DNA of 64,000 nucleotides from assembly GCA_023421115.1 (NCBI GenBank), contig JAEZUI010000158.1:37939-101938 (forward strand), read 5' to 3'. Shown here one piece after another: positions 26,643 through 35,922 of the stretch; within the stretch, counting starts at the first letter, position 1, and each line of letters begins with the position of its first letter. The position numbers and the translations under genes are program-made. The notes under the pieces were generated by a model that searched no databases, had not been told where the DNA came from, and was given only the letters and a program-made list of their open reading frames with translations. The stretch comes from Bacillota bacterium (GTDB lineage Bacteria; Bacillota; Clostridia; Acetivibrionales; Acetivibrionaceae).

Positions 26643-28364
26643 TTACTCCTCCAACTGAAAACTACTAATAACTTTGCTAAACTCTTCAGACATGTTTTTG
26701 AGTTTAACTGCCGACTGAACAAAATTATCCTGCGTAGCAACCTGGTTTTCTATTGCACCTTGAGCGTGCTTGGAATTATCGAGTAGCTCAATTGCAATAT
26801 TAGCAACTGAACTGATACTTTCATTAATTTTGCCTATATTGTATTTTGCATCATCAAGCCTTTTGTTTATTGATAATATCTGACTATTAACAGTTTTATT
26901 TGCAAACACAATACCGTTAAAGGCGTTTGCCTCCTCATTGATAATTCGAGATGTTGATTTTATTTCTTCTGCACTCTTTTCAATACCTGTTTTCATATTG
27001 TTTATTAATTGTTCTATATTTCCAATAACACTTTTAATCTCGCCTAATGACTGATTTGATTTCTCCGCTAAGTTTTTCACCTGATCTGCAACGACCGCAA
27101 ACCCTTTACCTGCCTCACCGGCCCTTGCTGCTTCAATGGCAGCATTTAAAGCCAACAAATTGGTTTGCTCCGAAATGCTATTTATAAATTTTGTAATTTC
27201 ACCAATTTTTATTGAATAGTCATATAAATTATTAGCAGTAACATTCAAATCTTGTATAAGGTTTTGAACCAATTCAGTTTGTGACATTACACTTTTAAGC
27301 TTCAATTCACCATCAATAGCTTTATTTAGAGCATTATCAGCACTATTGATAATCATCTCGGTATCATCATATATGTTGATAATTGATTCATTTATGTCGG
27401 TAACTGAATTTAATGTACTTTTTATTAGTTCCGCTTCTTTGTCAGCAAATTTTTCAACTGTATCAAATGCCACAACCAACTGTTCTCCGGTTTTTGAACT
27501 TTCTCTAATGAAATCATCTAATGAGATTAAAGTTGTATGCATATGATTTCCGTTGATCGAAATAAGTTTTACCATTTTAAACAAATTCTGCTGCATTATA
27601 TTTATTGAATGAGAAAGTATTCCTATTTCATCTTTACTATTAACTTCAAATTGTTTTGTCGATAATTTCCCCGCCGCAATTTTCTCACTTACATTTATTA
27701 GTTTATTCAACGACTTAATAATATTTCTTACAGTGATAAATGTTAATAAAGTACATATTATTACTACCAAAATAATTATAGCATAAGATATATTTTGAGA
27801 AAGGTCACTTAAATGCTCTATTTCTTTGATTAAACTTTCGGTATATATTAACTCATTATTTGTAAGCTCTATAGAATTTTCTCTCATAAAGTCACTAACC
27901 TTAGAGACTTTATCATATTCTTCTGCAGCTGTAACATCATAATCTTTTGCCTTTGCAACCAGAATATCTGCTATATCTATAAACTTATGCATTTGGCTGA
28001 AAAGAACTGTTCTTGAGGTATTTACATTTTCATCGGTACTTTTTCCAATTTTCTTTTCAAGCTTGAGCATATTTTGTTTGTACTCTTCATATGCATTTAA
28101 CTTTTCGGTATCTTTACTATCTACAATTATCTCCCTTAAAGTCTGACGTATATTCATTGTACTCATCATAATCATATTTTCTTCCACAAATGTATTTACT
28201 ATGTCCTTATATCTTTGCACGGTATTCCTGTAATAAAAGCAATTTATAAGATTTACTGTAACAAGAGCAATAATTAAAAATATCAACACACCATTAATTT
28301 TATGTTTTATACTTCTAAATTGTATTTTCGTAAGCTTTTTTATAGAATCTGATATCATGTTCAT
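26643..28364 (-). CDS. Methyl-accepting chemotaxis protein
   Basis: I placed the start at the ATG at 28364, behind AGAGGGG, not at an upstream start at 28388. This gives 573 residues: TM1 about 23-45, a periplasm-type four-helix-bundle sensor about 46-185, TM2 about 190-212, HAMP about 213-265, and a cytoplasmic coiled coil. The signalling tip contains EQTNLLALNAAIEAARAGE and GFAVVADQVKNLAEKS. No CheW/CheA genes are nearby. It is divergent from xylF, which suggests the binding protein may dock on this receptor (inference). Confidence 0.9.
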   Translation of the reverse strand: MNMISDSIKKLTKIQFRSIKHKINGVLIFLIIALVTVNLINCFYYRNTVQRYKDIVNTFVEENMIMMSTMNIRQTLREIIVDSKDTEKLNAYEEYKQNMLKLEKKIGKSTDENVNTSRTVLFSQMHKFIDIADILVAKAKDYDVTAAEEYDKVSKVSDFMRENSIELTNNELIYTESLIKEIEHLSDLSQNISYAIIILVVIICTLLTFITVRNIIKSLNKLINVSEKIAAGKLSTKQFEVNSKDEIGILSHSINIMQQNLFKMVKLISINGNHMHTTLISLDDFIRESSKTGEQLVVAFDTVEKFADKEAELIKSTLNSVTDINESIINIYDDTEMIINSADNALNKAIDGELKLKSVMSQTELVQNLIQDLNVTANNLYDYSIKIGEITKFINSISEQTNLLALNAAIEAARAGEAGKGFAVVADQVKNLAEKSNQSLGEIKSVIGNIEQLINNMKTGIEKSAEEIKSTSRIINEEANAFNGIVFANKTVNSQILSINKRLDDAKYNIGKINESISSVANIAIELLDNSKHAQGAIENQVATQDNFVQSAVKLKNMSEEFSKVISSFQLEE

Positions 28365-28407
28365 AACTTGCCCCTCTCTGTAATCCATAATAATTAATAT
28401 TTTGATT

Positions 28408-28436
28408 CTAATATAAGGTAATTACATTTGACTCAA
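28408..28436 (-). promoter_or_regulatory. Candidate promoter of the chemoreceptor gene
   Basis: On the minus strand, TTGAGT (28436-28431), 17-bp spacer, TATTAG (28413-28408). No sigma-D (TAAA-N15-GCCGATAA) site was evident. Confidence 0.45.
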
Positions 28437-28597
28437 ATTACAATATATTGATTTACTGTTTATATCTTCTTCGGTAAACCGAAGCTTAAACTTAATACTT
28501 TTTCTACTAATTTATACTAAATTATTAGATAATTTTGGTTAATAAAAATTACTATCTTACCGATATAAAAAAAAATGGTATTAAAGGAGATGGTATT

Positions 28598-29686
28598 GTG
28601 AAGATATATCTAAAACGTTTTTCTGCTTATATACTTGCCCTTATTTTAGTATTTACCACAACTGGCTGCAATAACTTTAATAGAGTTACAGAGGCCTCTT
28701 CAGATAATTCAGCTGCAAATTCCACAAGCAAACCTAGTGAAAACCTTACGAAAAGCTCTGTTTCTATAGGTTTGTCCCTTCCAAATCAGCAGGAAGAACG
28801 CTGGGTGAAGGATAGGAAAACAATTGAAGCTGAATCAAAAGCACTTGGGATTGACTTAAAAGTCCAAGTTGCCGACAGCGATGCTGTTAAACAAGATTCT
28901 CAATGTGAAAGTCTTATTTCGCAAGGCATTAAGGTTCTTATATTGGTTCCTCATGATGCCAGGAGTTCAACTTCAATAATCGAAAAAGCTCATAAAGCAG
29001 GTATTAAAGTCATTTCATATGACAGACTTGTAATGGGTGCAGATGTTGATCTTTATCTATCCTTTGACAATATTAAAGTTGGCGAACTTCAAGGAGAGTA
29101 TTTAACCCAAAAGGTTCCGCAAGGAAACTATGTTGTCCTTTCCGGTTCACCTTCCGACAACAATGCCTACTTGTTTAAACAGGGAGCTATGAAATATATT
29201 CAGCCTCTTGTAGACAAAGGTGATGTCAAAATTGTTATGGAAGAACCTGTCACTGATTGGTTACCAAGTGAGGCTCTAAAACTAATGAAAAATGCTTTGA
29301 CTAATAATCAAAACAAAATTGATGCAGTACTTGCTCCAAACGATGGAACGGCGGGAAGCTGTATCCAAGCTCTTGCCGAACAAAAACTCGATGGGAAAGT
29401 ACCGGTTACTGGTCAAGATTCAGATTTACTTGCTGCACAGAGAATTGTTAAGGGTACCCAAAGCATGACAGTTTTTAAAGATACTCGTGAGCTAGGTAAG
29501 GAAGCAGTAAAATTAGCTCTTAAGATGCTTAATGGGGAAAATATTGAAACAACTCATAAGGTGAATAATGAGAAGATAGATGTTCCATCAATTCTTTTAT
29601 CTCCGGTCAGAGTTGATAAGGATAATATTGATGAGGTTCTTATTGATAGCGGGTATCTTAAAAAAGAGGATGTTTATATTGATTAA
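28598..29686 (+). CDS. xylF: D-xylose-binding lipoprotein (XylF-type ABC substrate-binding protein)
   Basis: The GTG at 28598, behind AAAGGAG, is preferred to an upstream start at 28535. This gives 362 residues with a lipoprotein signal and lipobox TTGC (Cys24). The body follows the E. coli XylF pattern closely: RWVKDR, SYDRLVMGADVDLYLSFDN, VGELQGEYL, GSPSDNNAYLFKQGAMK, NDGTAGSCIQAL and TGQDSDL. It should bind xylose or a related sugar outside the membrane. No ATPase or permease gene adjoins it, so it is an orphan here; partners may be elsewhere or it may serve chemotaxis with the divergent receptor. Confidence 0.85.
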   Translation: MKIYLKRFSAYILALILVFTTTGCNNFNRVTEASSDNSAANSTSKPSENLTKSSVSIGLSLPNQQEERWVKDRKTIEAESKALGIDLKVQVADSDAVKQDSQCESLISQGIKVLILVPHDARSSTSIIEKAHKAGIKVISYDRLVMGADVDLYLSFDNIKVGELQGEYLTQKVPQGNYVVLSGSPSDNNAYLFKQGAMKYIQPLVDKGDVKIVMEEPVTDWLPSEALKLMKNALTNNQNKIDAVLAPNDGTAGSCIQALAEQKLDGKVPVTGQDSDLLAAQRIVKGTQSMTVFKDTRELGKEAVKLALKMLNGENIETTHKVNNEKIDVPSILLSPVRVDKDNIDEVLIDSGYLKKEDVYID

Positions 29687-29907
29687 TGTGAATAATTACT
29701 ATATGTCGTTTCTGTATCTACTTTTGGGAAATTCCCTTTGCTCAGGACTTTAAAATAACTTGAGTTGACGATCCAAATTGGTGGTGCTGTGATTTTGGAA
29801 CCTACATGAAGGGTAGTACCTACTGTTTTATTGTTATCGCTTTTTTATTATAGTATTTTATATATTCTTGGTTTTTTATAATTCATACCTTGAAAAATTA
29901 CCTATTG

Positions 29908-29945
29908 AAAAAAGCACTCGGTACATTAAGCCGAATGCTTTTTTT
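29908..29945. terminator. Bidirectional terminator between xylF and leuD
   Basis: AAAAAAGCACTCGG (29908-29921) pairs with CCGAATGCTTTTTT (29931-29944) with one mismatch. T runs occur on both strands. Confidence 0.8.
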
Positions 29946-29951
29946 ATAATA

Positions 29952-30482
29952 TCAATAATTTTTATCTGCGTATCCTACCCATCCGCCTTCTTTAACTAGT
30001 GTTTTGTCGAAGTCTCCAACTTTAAAATCTAGCTCTTCGGATTTACCTTCCGATTCAACAATAATTTTATCTCTGTCAACATCAACAGTTAATGTAACAT
30101 CCTTTTTGGCATAGGTGTTAAATAAATAATCGATTTTTTCCTTTGGAAGCTCAATTGCAAACATGCCGCAGTTGTACATGTTTTGTCTGAATATCCTGGC
30201 AAAACTTTCCGCTATTACCACATTAATATTATTTACTTCTAAAGCCCATGGAGCATGCTCTCTTGAAGAGCCGCATCCAAAGTTTTCACGAGTTACAATT
30301 ACCGCTTTGCCTTCTATATCTTTTTTAGGATCAAAACTATTCAGTATCAAATCTTCCAAAACGTAAGGCTTGAGGGCCTCTTTAGTTATTTCGGTAAGAT
30401 ATTTTGCAGGAATTATTTCATCCGTATTTATATCACTTCTATCTAAAAATAAGACTTTTCCACTAAAGGTTTTCATTTTCAT
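29952..30482 (-). CDS. leuD: 3-isopropylmalate dehydratase small subunit
   Basis: A 176-residue swivel-domain subunit. Seen: NTDEIIPAKYL near 19-29 and the substrate-contact loop FGCGSSREHAPWAL near 68-81. It pairs with LeuC in converting 2- to 3-isopropylmalate in leucine synthesis. The same family includes 2,3-dimethylmalate dehydratase and citramalate-pathway enzymes; without leuA or leuB nearby the exact substrate is not certain. It follows leuC by 45 bp. Confidence 0.85.
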   Translation of the reverse strand: MKMKTFSGKVLFLDRSDINTDEIIPAKYLTEITKEALKPYVLEDLILNSFDPKKDIEGKAVIVTRENFGCGSSREHAPWALEVNNINVVIAESFARIFRQNMYNCGMFAIELPKEKIDYLFNTYAKKDVTLTVDVDRDKIIVESEGKSEELDFKVGDFDKTLVKEGGWVGYADKNY

Positions 30483-30527
30483 TTCCCTCCCTGATTATAT
30501 CCTCTGTTATTGCCTCTTCATTTCACT

Positions 30528-31814
30528 CTATGAGCAAAATAAATCCGAATTAACAATTTCACCTGTAATTGCAGTTGCAGCAGCAGTAGCAGGGCTCATA
30601 AGGTGAACCATTCCGCCTTTTCCCATACGACCGTTGAAATTTCTGTTTGTAGTTGAAGCGCATGATTCGCCGCTTGCTAATACTCCGTTGCTCATTCCAA
30701 GGCAAGCTCCACAGGTAGGATTTGTAACACAAAAACCTGCATCCTGGAAAATTTCAATAATTCCCTCTTTTAAAGCCTGGCTGTAGATAGTTGGTGTTGC
30801 AGGGCTTACAATTCCACGGACATCATCACTGATTTTCTTACCTTTCAAAATCTCTGCTGCTACTCTTAAGTCTTCTATACGACCATTAGTACAGCTTCCG
30901 ATGTATATCTGGTTAATTTTTGTACCGGTCATTTCCCTCACCGGCTTAACCTGATCAGGTTTAAAACCAAAAGTAACCATTGGCTCTAAATTTGACAAAT
31001 CAAACTCATATACTTTCTCATAGTTGGCACCTTCGTCGGAAATCCATTTTGAATATTCTTTCAAAGCTGCTTCCTTTGTTTCAAACTCGTCCTTTATATA
31101 ATCCCAGAGATATTCAACAGTTGTCATATCGGGATAACAAACTCCGCAGGTACCCCCAGCTTCAATAGCCATGTTGCATAGAGTCATTCTAGCTTCCATG
31201 CTCATTTCATCTACGATAGGTCCGGTAAACTCCATTACCATGTTTGTTGCACCGTTAACTGTCAATTCTTTTATAACATACAGTATAGCATCTTTTGCAA
31301 ACACTCCCGGCTTAAGTTTTCCGTTTAAAACAATCTTAATTGTCTTTGGAAAATGGAAGGCACAAACCCCCTTTAAAATACCCACTTCAAGGTCTGTTGT
31401 ACCAACTCCGGCTGCAAAAGCGCCAAATGCCCCGTGAGTACAGGTATGTGAGTCACCCATTATAATTGTATATCCCGGTCTTACAAAACCCTTTTCAGGA
31501 AATATGGCATGACATACGCCATTTCTTCCTATATCAAAGAAATCTTTTATTCCATGTTTTTTTGCCCACTCACGTAAAATTTTGCCTTGTTCCGCAGTTT
31601 TACTGTCCTTTGCAGGCGTTACATGGTCTATTACGGCTTTTATCTTATTTGGATCAAACACTCTATCCATACCTCTTGCCTGAAGATCAGTTATTGCAAT
31701 TGGCGTTGTGATTTCATGGCAAAATACTGCATCAAGCTTTAATACATGCGTATCTTCAAAAGGCATATTCACTCTATGAGCATTGAAGATTTTTTCTGCT
31801 AATGTATATTTCAT
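30528..31814 (-). CDS. leuC: 3-isopropylmalate dehydratase large subunit (aconitase family)
   Basis: A 428-residue protein of the bacterial/archaeal short LeuC type. [4Fe-4S] ligands are visible as IGSCTNGR and PTCGACLG. The motifs GDSHTCTHGAFGAFAAGVGTTD and ATTNRNFNGRMG are typical of the family. It binds 2-isopropylmalate with LeuD. A good promoter lies at 31891-31919 with about 70 nt of leader and no T-box recognisable. Dimethylmalate or methylmalate substrates remain possible. Confidence 0.88.
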   Translation of the reverse strand: MKYTLAEKIFNAHRVNMPFEDTHVLKLDAVFCHEITTPIAITDLQARGMDRVFDPNKIKAVIDHVTPAKDSKTAEQGKILREWAKKHGIKDFFDIGRNGVCHAIFPEKGFVRPGYTIIMGDSHTCTHGAFGAFAAGVGTTDLEVGILKGVCAFHFPKTIKIVLNGKLKPGVFAKDAILYVIKELTVNGATNMVMEFTGPIVDEMSMEARMTLCNMAIEAGGTCGVCYPDMTTVEYLWDYIKDEFETKEAALKEYSKWISDEGANYEKVYEFDLSNLEPMVTFGFKPDQVKPVREMTGTKINQIYIGSCTNGRIEDLRVAAEILKGKKISDDVRGIVSPATPTIYSQALKEGIIEIFQDAGFCVTNPTCGACLGMSNGVLASGESCASTTNRNFNGRMGKGGMVHLMSPATAAATAITGEIVNSDLFCS

Positions 31815-31890
31815 GTTGAATCAACTCCTTTATAATTTAACATATCCTATTCAAATTGATTTCTGCAATAAAAATACTTTTAAGAAGAAC

Positions 31891-31919
31891 ATTATAGTAT
31901 TTTACAATTTGATATGCAA
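31891..31919 (-). promoter_or_regulatory. Promoter of leuCD
   Basis: On the minus strand, TTGCAT (31919-31914), 17-bp spacer, TATAAT (31896-31891). Predicted start is about 70 nt upstream of leuC. Confidence 0.75.
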
Positions 31920-32029
31920 CTCATAATTCTATTATATACATGAATAAATTTTATACTTCCCGTAATTTGCTTAGAAAGAATATATTTTTTAATGTTTTTT
32001 GACATTTAATTATTTCAGGGTTTTTACTC

Positions 32030-32779
32030 TTAAGAAAGGTTTAATTTCCAGTCAATATTGTTCCAATAACTTTGTGGGTGTGTGAGTGCCATTTTCAGTT
32101 TATCCATACAATAATTATATGCTTTTTCGTCAACCTTATCCATTGAGTACAATAAGCCCACAATACTAGAAAGACCAAACTCCTCAAAGCTAGAATAGTT
32201 TTCCTGCGCCATTAATGCGAGAGGATCTAAATAAGCCGCAAGTTCCGATTCCTTTAAATACCCTTGACACAACCCTAAACGGCAAATGCTCACACAATTA
32301 CTTATATCATATGCCATTATTCCTGCTGAAGGAAGTGCTGTACAATACTGATTAATAATTGACAACTTGCCATATTCTTCATGTTGTTGTGAAAATGAAT
32401 TTATATATGAACTTCTTTCTTTTGGAGGAAATGCAATAATCAAATTTCTTTTATCCTCAAAAGACTTCTTAATGTTAGTACCATTAAAAAAGTAAGTCAA
32501 ACACTTTCTAAAACTATCTTCATCAGATATATAAAACACCTTCTGTAAAAAAGTCTTTACCCTCGAATTCTGCTGCTTTGTAAAAAAAGAACTACTTGAT
32601 TCAGGTACTCCATGAAGTATCTCGCTTGTTATCTTTAACTTACCTTGATTAACCTTTTTCCAGAAAGGCTTAAATTTTTCCATTATCTCAAAATCTTTTT
32701 CTGAGCCCCAAGTAGAAGTCATGCTTAATGAAATTTTCCACAATTGTTTTAAATCTTCACTTATCATCATATCCCCCAT
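32030..32779 (-). CDS. DUF1266-like protein of the HscC chaperone module
   Basis: A 249-residue soluble protein. The segment MAYDISNCVSICRLGLCQGYLKE, continuing to SSFEEFGLSSIVGL (about 150-210), matches the DUF1266 pattern as I remember it (aspartate/arginine helix, GY-x-E-E, then F-x-S-W/F-x-E-F). In E. coli DUF1266 protein YbeU is encoded with DjlC and HscC, the same partners as here. Its biochemical role is unknown; client or co-chaperone is inference. The start is ambiguous among three nearby ATGs (32779, 32770, 32767). Gap to the J-protein gene: about 16 bp. Confidence 0.65.
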   Translation of the reverse strand: MGDMMISEDLKQLWKISLSMTSTWGSEKDFEIMEKFKPFWKKVNQGKLKITSEILHGVPESSSSFFTKQQNSRVKTFLQKVFYISDEDSFRKCLTYFFNGTNIKKSFEDKRNLIIAFPPKERSSYINSFSQQHEEYGKLSIINQYCTALPSAGIMAYDISNCVSICRLGLCQGYLKESELAAYLDPLALMAQENYSSFEEFGLSSIVGLLYSMDKVDEKAYNYCMDKLKMALTHPQSYWNNIDWKLNLS

Positions 32780-32795
32780 ATTTTCCTAAAGAATA

Positions 32796-34085
32796 CTACT
32801 TTCTTGACTTACGCTTAAAAATTTTACTTAACAAATAGAGAATGACTAGTACACCTACATATGAAAATCCATTATGCAGTGCGAATAAGAAAATAATCAC
32901 AGGTGGTGCAATGCATGTTAATAAGAAGAAAATAATCAAATAAGAAAATGCTGTCTCACCACTGAATAATATATGGTTTACGACACTAATTTTATTAAGA
33001 ACTTTTTCCACTTTATTTATTAATTTTTCCTTCTCACATTTTTCTAATAAGATACTAATTTGAACATCCCCCACGGGAGACTTATTTATAAAATTACGAA
33101 AATACTTGTCTGCTGATCTGTACTTTTTCTGTGCACAAAAACTCATAATCATGCCTTTTAATCCATCAAGGTTATCCATGTCTGTTTTTAGAACAGAATA
33201 AAAATCCATCTTAGCTTTTTCATATTCACTATTATTTAGAAAGGCATTACCTCGAAACAAGAACATTTCCAGGTCGTCACTCTTAAGTGACAATGCACTT
33301 GAAAACGCCTCAATTGCCTGAGTATAATTGCGCAAAAGATATAAAGCAATTCCTTTAAGTCTATAAATCACAAAATCTTTACAAAAGATCTTTTCTGCCT
33401 CCTGAGCATATTGAACTGTCGATTTATAATCACCTTTAACAAAAGATTCCAACGCATAAAATCTACTTCTTGAATAGCTTGAGTAGTCAACGACTAAGCC
33501 TTGGTCAAAACAATCAAAAGATAAGCCAAAATCATACTTAACAAGCTTTGTCCATCTAAACCTTCCATCTTCAAAAATTGAAAATTCTGAGTTTATAAAT
33601 TTCCATACTTCATAGGGCAAACTACAATTCTTATTAAAGAAATCCCACGCTTTTTCATCTAAATAGTGGTATTCATCAACAGTCAGTTCGGCAAATAATT
33701 CTTGCCAGCACTTTACTTCTCTTCGTTTAAAAATATCACTATATAACGTTTCTATCTTCTCAAGTAATTGCTCCTTTTCATTTTGGGGAAAGCTTTTTTC
33801 ATCATTCCTAATATCTACCGTACAAAAGATTTCTTCTGGCTTTGATATATTTTCTCTAGTATGTTTGTTGTCATCCTCGAAAGTGCTAGCATCGGATACG
33901 GGAAATTCTACATCTACCGAACCTGATTCAGCTTGTTCTAATGCGGCTTCATAAGCTTTTCTTAGCCTCATAAAACCTTCGGGGTCGTCTTCAGGATGAT
34001 AGTTTTTCAGCATTTTAGCATATACCCTCTTTATCACCTTAGTATCCGCAGTTTTTTCAATCCCCAACAATGTCCAGATATCCAT
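32796..34085 (-). CDS. DjlB/DjlC-like membrane J-domain protein with TPR-like repeats
   Basis: Start set at ATG 34085 (about 429 residues); the open frame extends to a TTG at 34109. The N-terminal J domain (1-55) has HPEDDPEGF at 30-38 where standard J-proteins have HPD. The HPE form is typical of the DjlB/DjlC type. Residues about 210-320 contain two TPR-like units (AIEAFSSALSLKSDD). Two hydrophobic helices lie near 365-420, so the protein is a tail-region membrane protein. It should stimulate the ATPase of the adjacent HscC-like Hsp70. It overlaps nothing but abuts hscC (4 bp). Confidence 0.8.
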   Translation of the reverse strand: MDIWTLLGIEKTADTKVIKRVYAKMLKNYHPEDDPEGFMRLRKAYEAALEQAESGSVDVEFPVSDASTFEDDNKHTRENISKPEEIFCTVDIRNDEKSFPQNEKEQLLEKIETLYSDIFKRREVKCWQELFAELTVDEYHYLDEKAWDFFNKNCSLPYEVWKFINSEFSIFEDGRFRWTKLVKYDFGLSFDCFDQGLVVDYSSYSRSRFYALESFVKGDYKSTVQYAQEAEKIFCKDFVIYRLKGIALYLLRNYTQAIEAFSSALSLKSDDLEMFLFRGNAFLNNSEYEKAKMDFYSVLKTDMDNLDGLKGMIMSFCAQKKYRSADKYFRNFINKSPVGDVQISILLEKCEKEKLINKVEKVLNKISVVNHILFSGETAFSYLIIFFLLTCIAPPVIIFLFALHNGFSYVGVLVILYLLSKIFKRKSRK

Positions 34086-34089
34086 TCTA

Positions 34090-35787
34090 TCATTTCTCCC
34101 AATTTTCAATTCTATTTAGAAATATCTCAAACTTTTCCGCCTCAGACTTAATCTCTTCAGGATTCTGTCTGTCCAATATCGCCTCAAAATGCTCAAGCGC
34201 TTGAGCTATCTGAGTTCGCATATCTGAAAGTGTTTCTTCATAAAGCCTTTCACCTTTTGCTAAAAGATATCGATTTTTTGAGTTTTCTCGAGGATGAATT
34301 TTGATATTTCCAAGTTCCTTAAGTCGAGTCTCAACTTCCTCTTCCGTTAATGTACAGTCATTTTTAAGGATTACTTTACGTTTAATTTCACCCGTTGCAA
34401 TGGACTTGACCTCTACCTCTAAAATACCGTTAATGTCATAGGTATACCTCACATCTATTGCAGATTTTCCGCGGGGTTCAGGTGGGACATATACTTCCAA
34501 TTCACCCAATTTAACATTATTTTCAACCATCCTGCTTTCTCCTTGGTAAACTCCAATATTTATCACTCTTTGGTGATCATATAAAGTGTAAAATCTTTCA
34601 ACTTTGCTGCATGGAACAATAGTATTACGTTCAATTATAGGCTGAAACCGCCCACCTTCAATTTCTCCATATTCATTATAAATTGCCACTTCCGTTCCTA
34701 AAGTATATGGGCATACGTCAGTCAGTACCGTTTCTTTCAAACATTCATTACGCTCCTTCATTGCTCCATAAATACCTGCTCCATAAGCTACGACCTCGTC
34801 AGGATTAATTGAACAAAGCGGTAAACGTCCAAAGTATTTCGCGGTGAAGGATCTAATTATAGGCATTCTGGTACATCCACCCACCAATATAATTTCATCA
34901 AGGTCATCGGTATATATGGCTGAATCCCTAAAAGCCTTTTGTAAAGGTTGTTTTAATTTTAAAAGTAAATCTTTCACTATAGTCTCAAATTCATTATTTG
35001 ATATCAAAAGACTATAACTTTGTCCATTAATTGTACAATTGAGGTCATGCTTATCCACTTTCGATAATGCAATTTTGCACCCCTCTGATAGTTTTTTTAA
35101 TGCTGAAAGAGTCTTTAAATCCAGCTCTTCCTTTTTTAATTTATGATGATTTATAAAATAGTCAAGCAAGCATTGGTCAAAATCCTCGCCACCTAAAAAG
35201 TTGTTCCCCGCTACTGCTTTTACCTCCATAATATCGTCAAAAAGGTCCAATATAGAAACATCAAAAGTTCCTCCGCCTAAATCAAAAACAAGAAACTTTT
35301 TTTCCTCATCGTTCTCGTGTAACCCATATGCCACAGCCGCTGCAGTAGGCTCGTTAATAAGCCTTTCCACCTTCAAACCTGCCATATCCCCTGCCTGTTT
35401 TGTAGCACGCCTCTGTTGATCATTAAAATATGCCGGAACACTAATTACAGCTTCAGTTATTTCTGTCTTGAGATATGCTTCTGCATCAGCCTTAAGTGAC
35501 TTTAGCACAAAGAAAGAAAGTTCTGTAGGAGTAAAGGTATACTTACCTAAGTTATACTTCTTATTTGTCCCCATATACCTTTTAAAGGCAGCTGCTGTAA
35601 GCTGCGGATGTGTAATAAGTCTTTCCTTGGCCGCTCTGCCCACTAAAATCTCATCATTTTCAATAATACTTACAACAGAAGGTGTTAAATTCTCTTGAAG
35701 AGCATTTGGTATAAGGACACATTCATTGTTTATAAAACATGAAACCAAACTGTTTGTAGTTCCTAAATCAATTCCCACTATAGGCAT
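34090..35787 (-). CDS. hscC: HscC-like Hsp70 with shortened C-terminal lid
   Basis: Start at ATG 35787, behind GGGAG; a TTG at 35802 is upstream. This gives 565 residues, against about 610 for DnaK and 556 for E. coli HscC. Nucleotide-binding motifs are GIDLGTTNS, DLGGGTFDVS and GGCTRMP. The substrate-binding beta domain is about 370-500, then a short helical tail without the usual GGMP-like end. HscC works with specific J-proteins (DjlC) and is not the general DnaK. Lead gene of the hscC-J protein-DUF1266 unit. Clients unknown. Confidence 0.85.
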   Translation of the reverse strand: MPIVGIDLGTTNSLVSCFINNECVLIPNALQENLTPSVVSIIENDEILVGRAAKERLITHPQLTAAAFKRYMGTNKKYNLGKYTFTPTELSFFVLKSLKADAEAYLKTEITEAVISVPAYFNDQQRRATKQAGDMAGLKVERLINEPTAAAVAYGLHENDEEKKFLVFDLGGGTFDVSILDLFDDIMEVKAVAGNNFLGGEDFDQCLLDYFINHHKLKKEELDLKTLSALKKLSEGCKIALSKVDKHDLNCTINGQSYSLLISNNEFETIVKDLLLKLKQPLQKAFRDSAIYTDDLDEIILVGGCTRMPIIRSFTAKYFGRLPLCSINPDEVVAYGAGIYGAMKERNECLKETVLTDVCPYTLGTEVAIYNEYGEIEGGRFQPIIERNTIVPCSKVERFYTLYDHQRVINIGVYQGESRMVENNVKLGELEVYVPPEPRGKSAIDVRYTYDINGILEVEVKSIATGEIKRKVILKNDCTLTEEEVETRLKELGNIKIHPRENSKNRYLLAKGERLYEETLSDMRTQIAQALEHFEAILDRQNPEEIKSEAEKFEIFLNRIENWEK

Positions 35788-35922
35788 ATTTTTATCTCCC
35801 AATACAAATTTTATAAAGTGAAGCTATAACTATTATATAACTTATTGAAAGTTATGGAAAGTGCCCTAAAAATGTGTTTTTCTTTATATTTTCATAATAC
35901 TTATTTAAAGCTATTTCATCTG

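Noticed and set aside
31815..32029. T-box leader for leuCD
   Set aside because: The predicted transcript leader is only about 70 nt and has no T-box sequence or specifier-loop structure.
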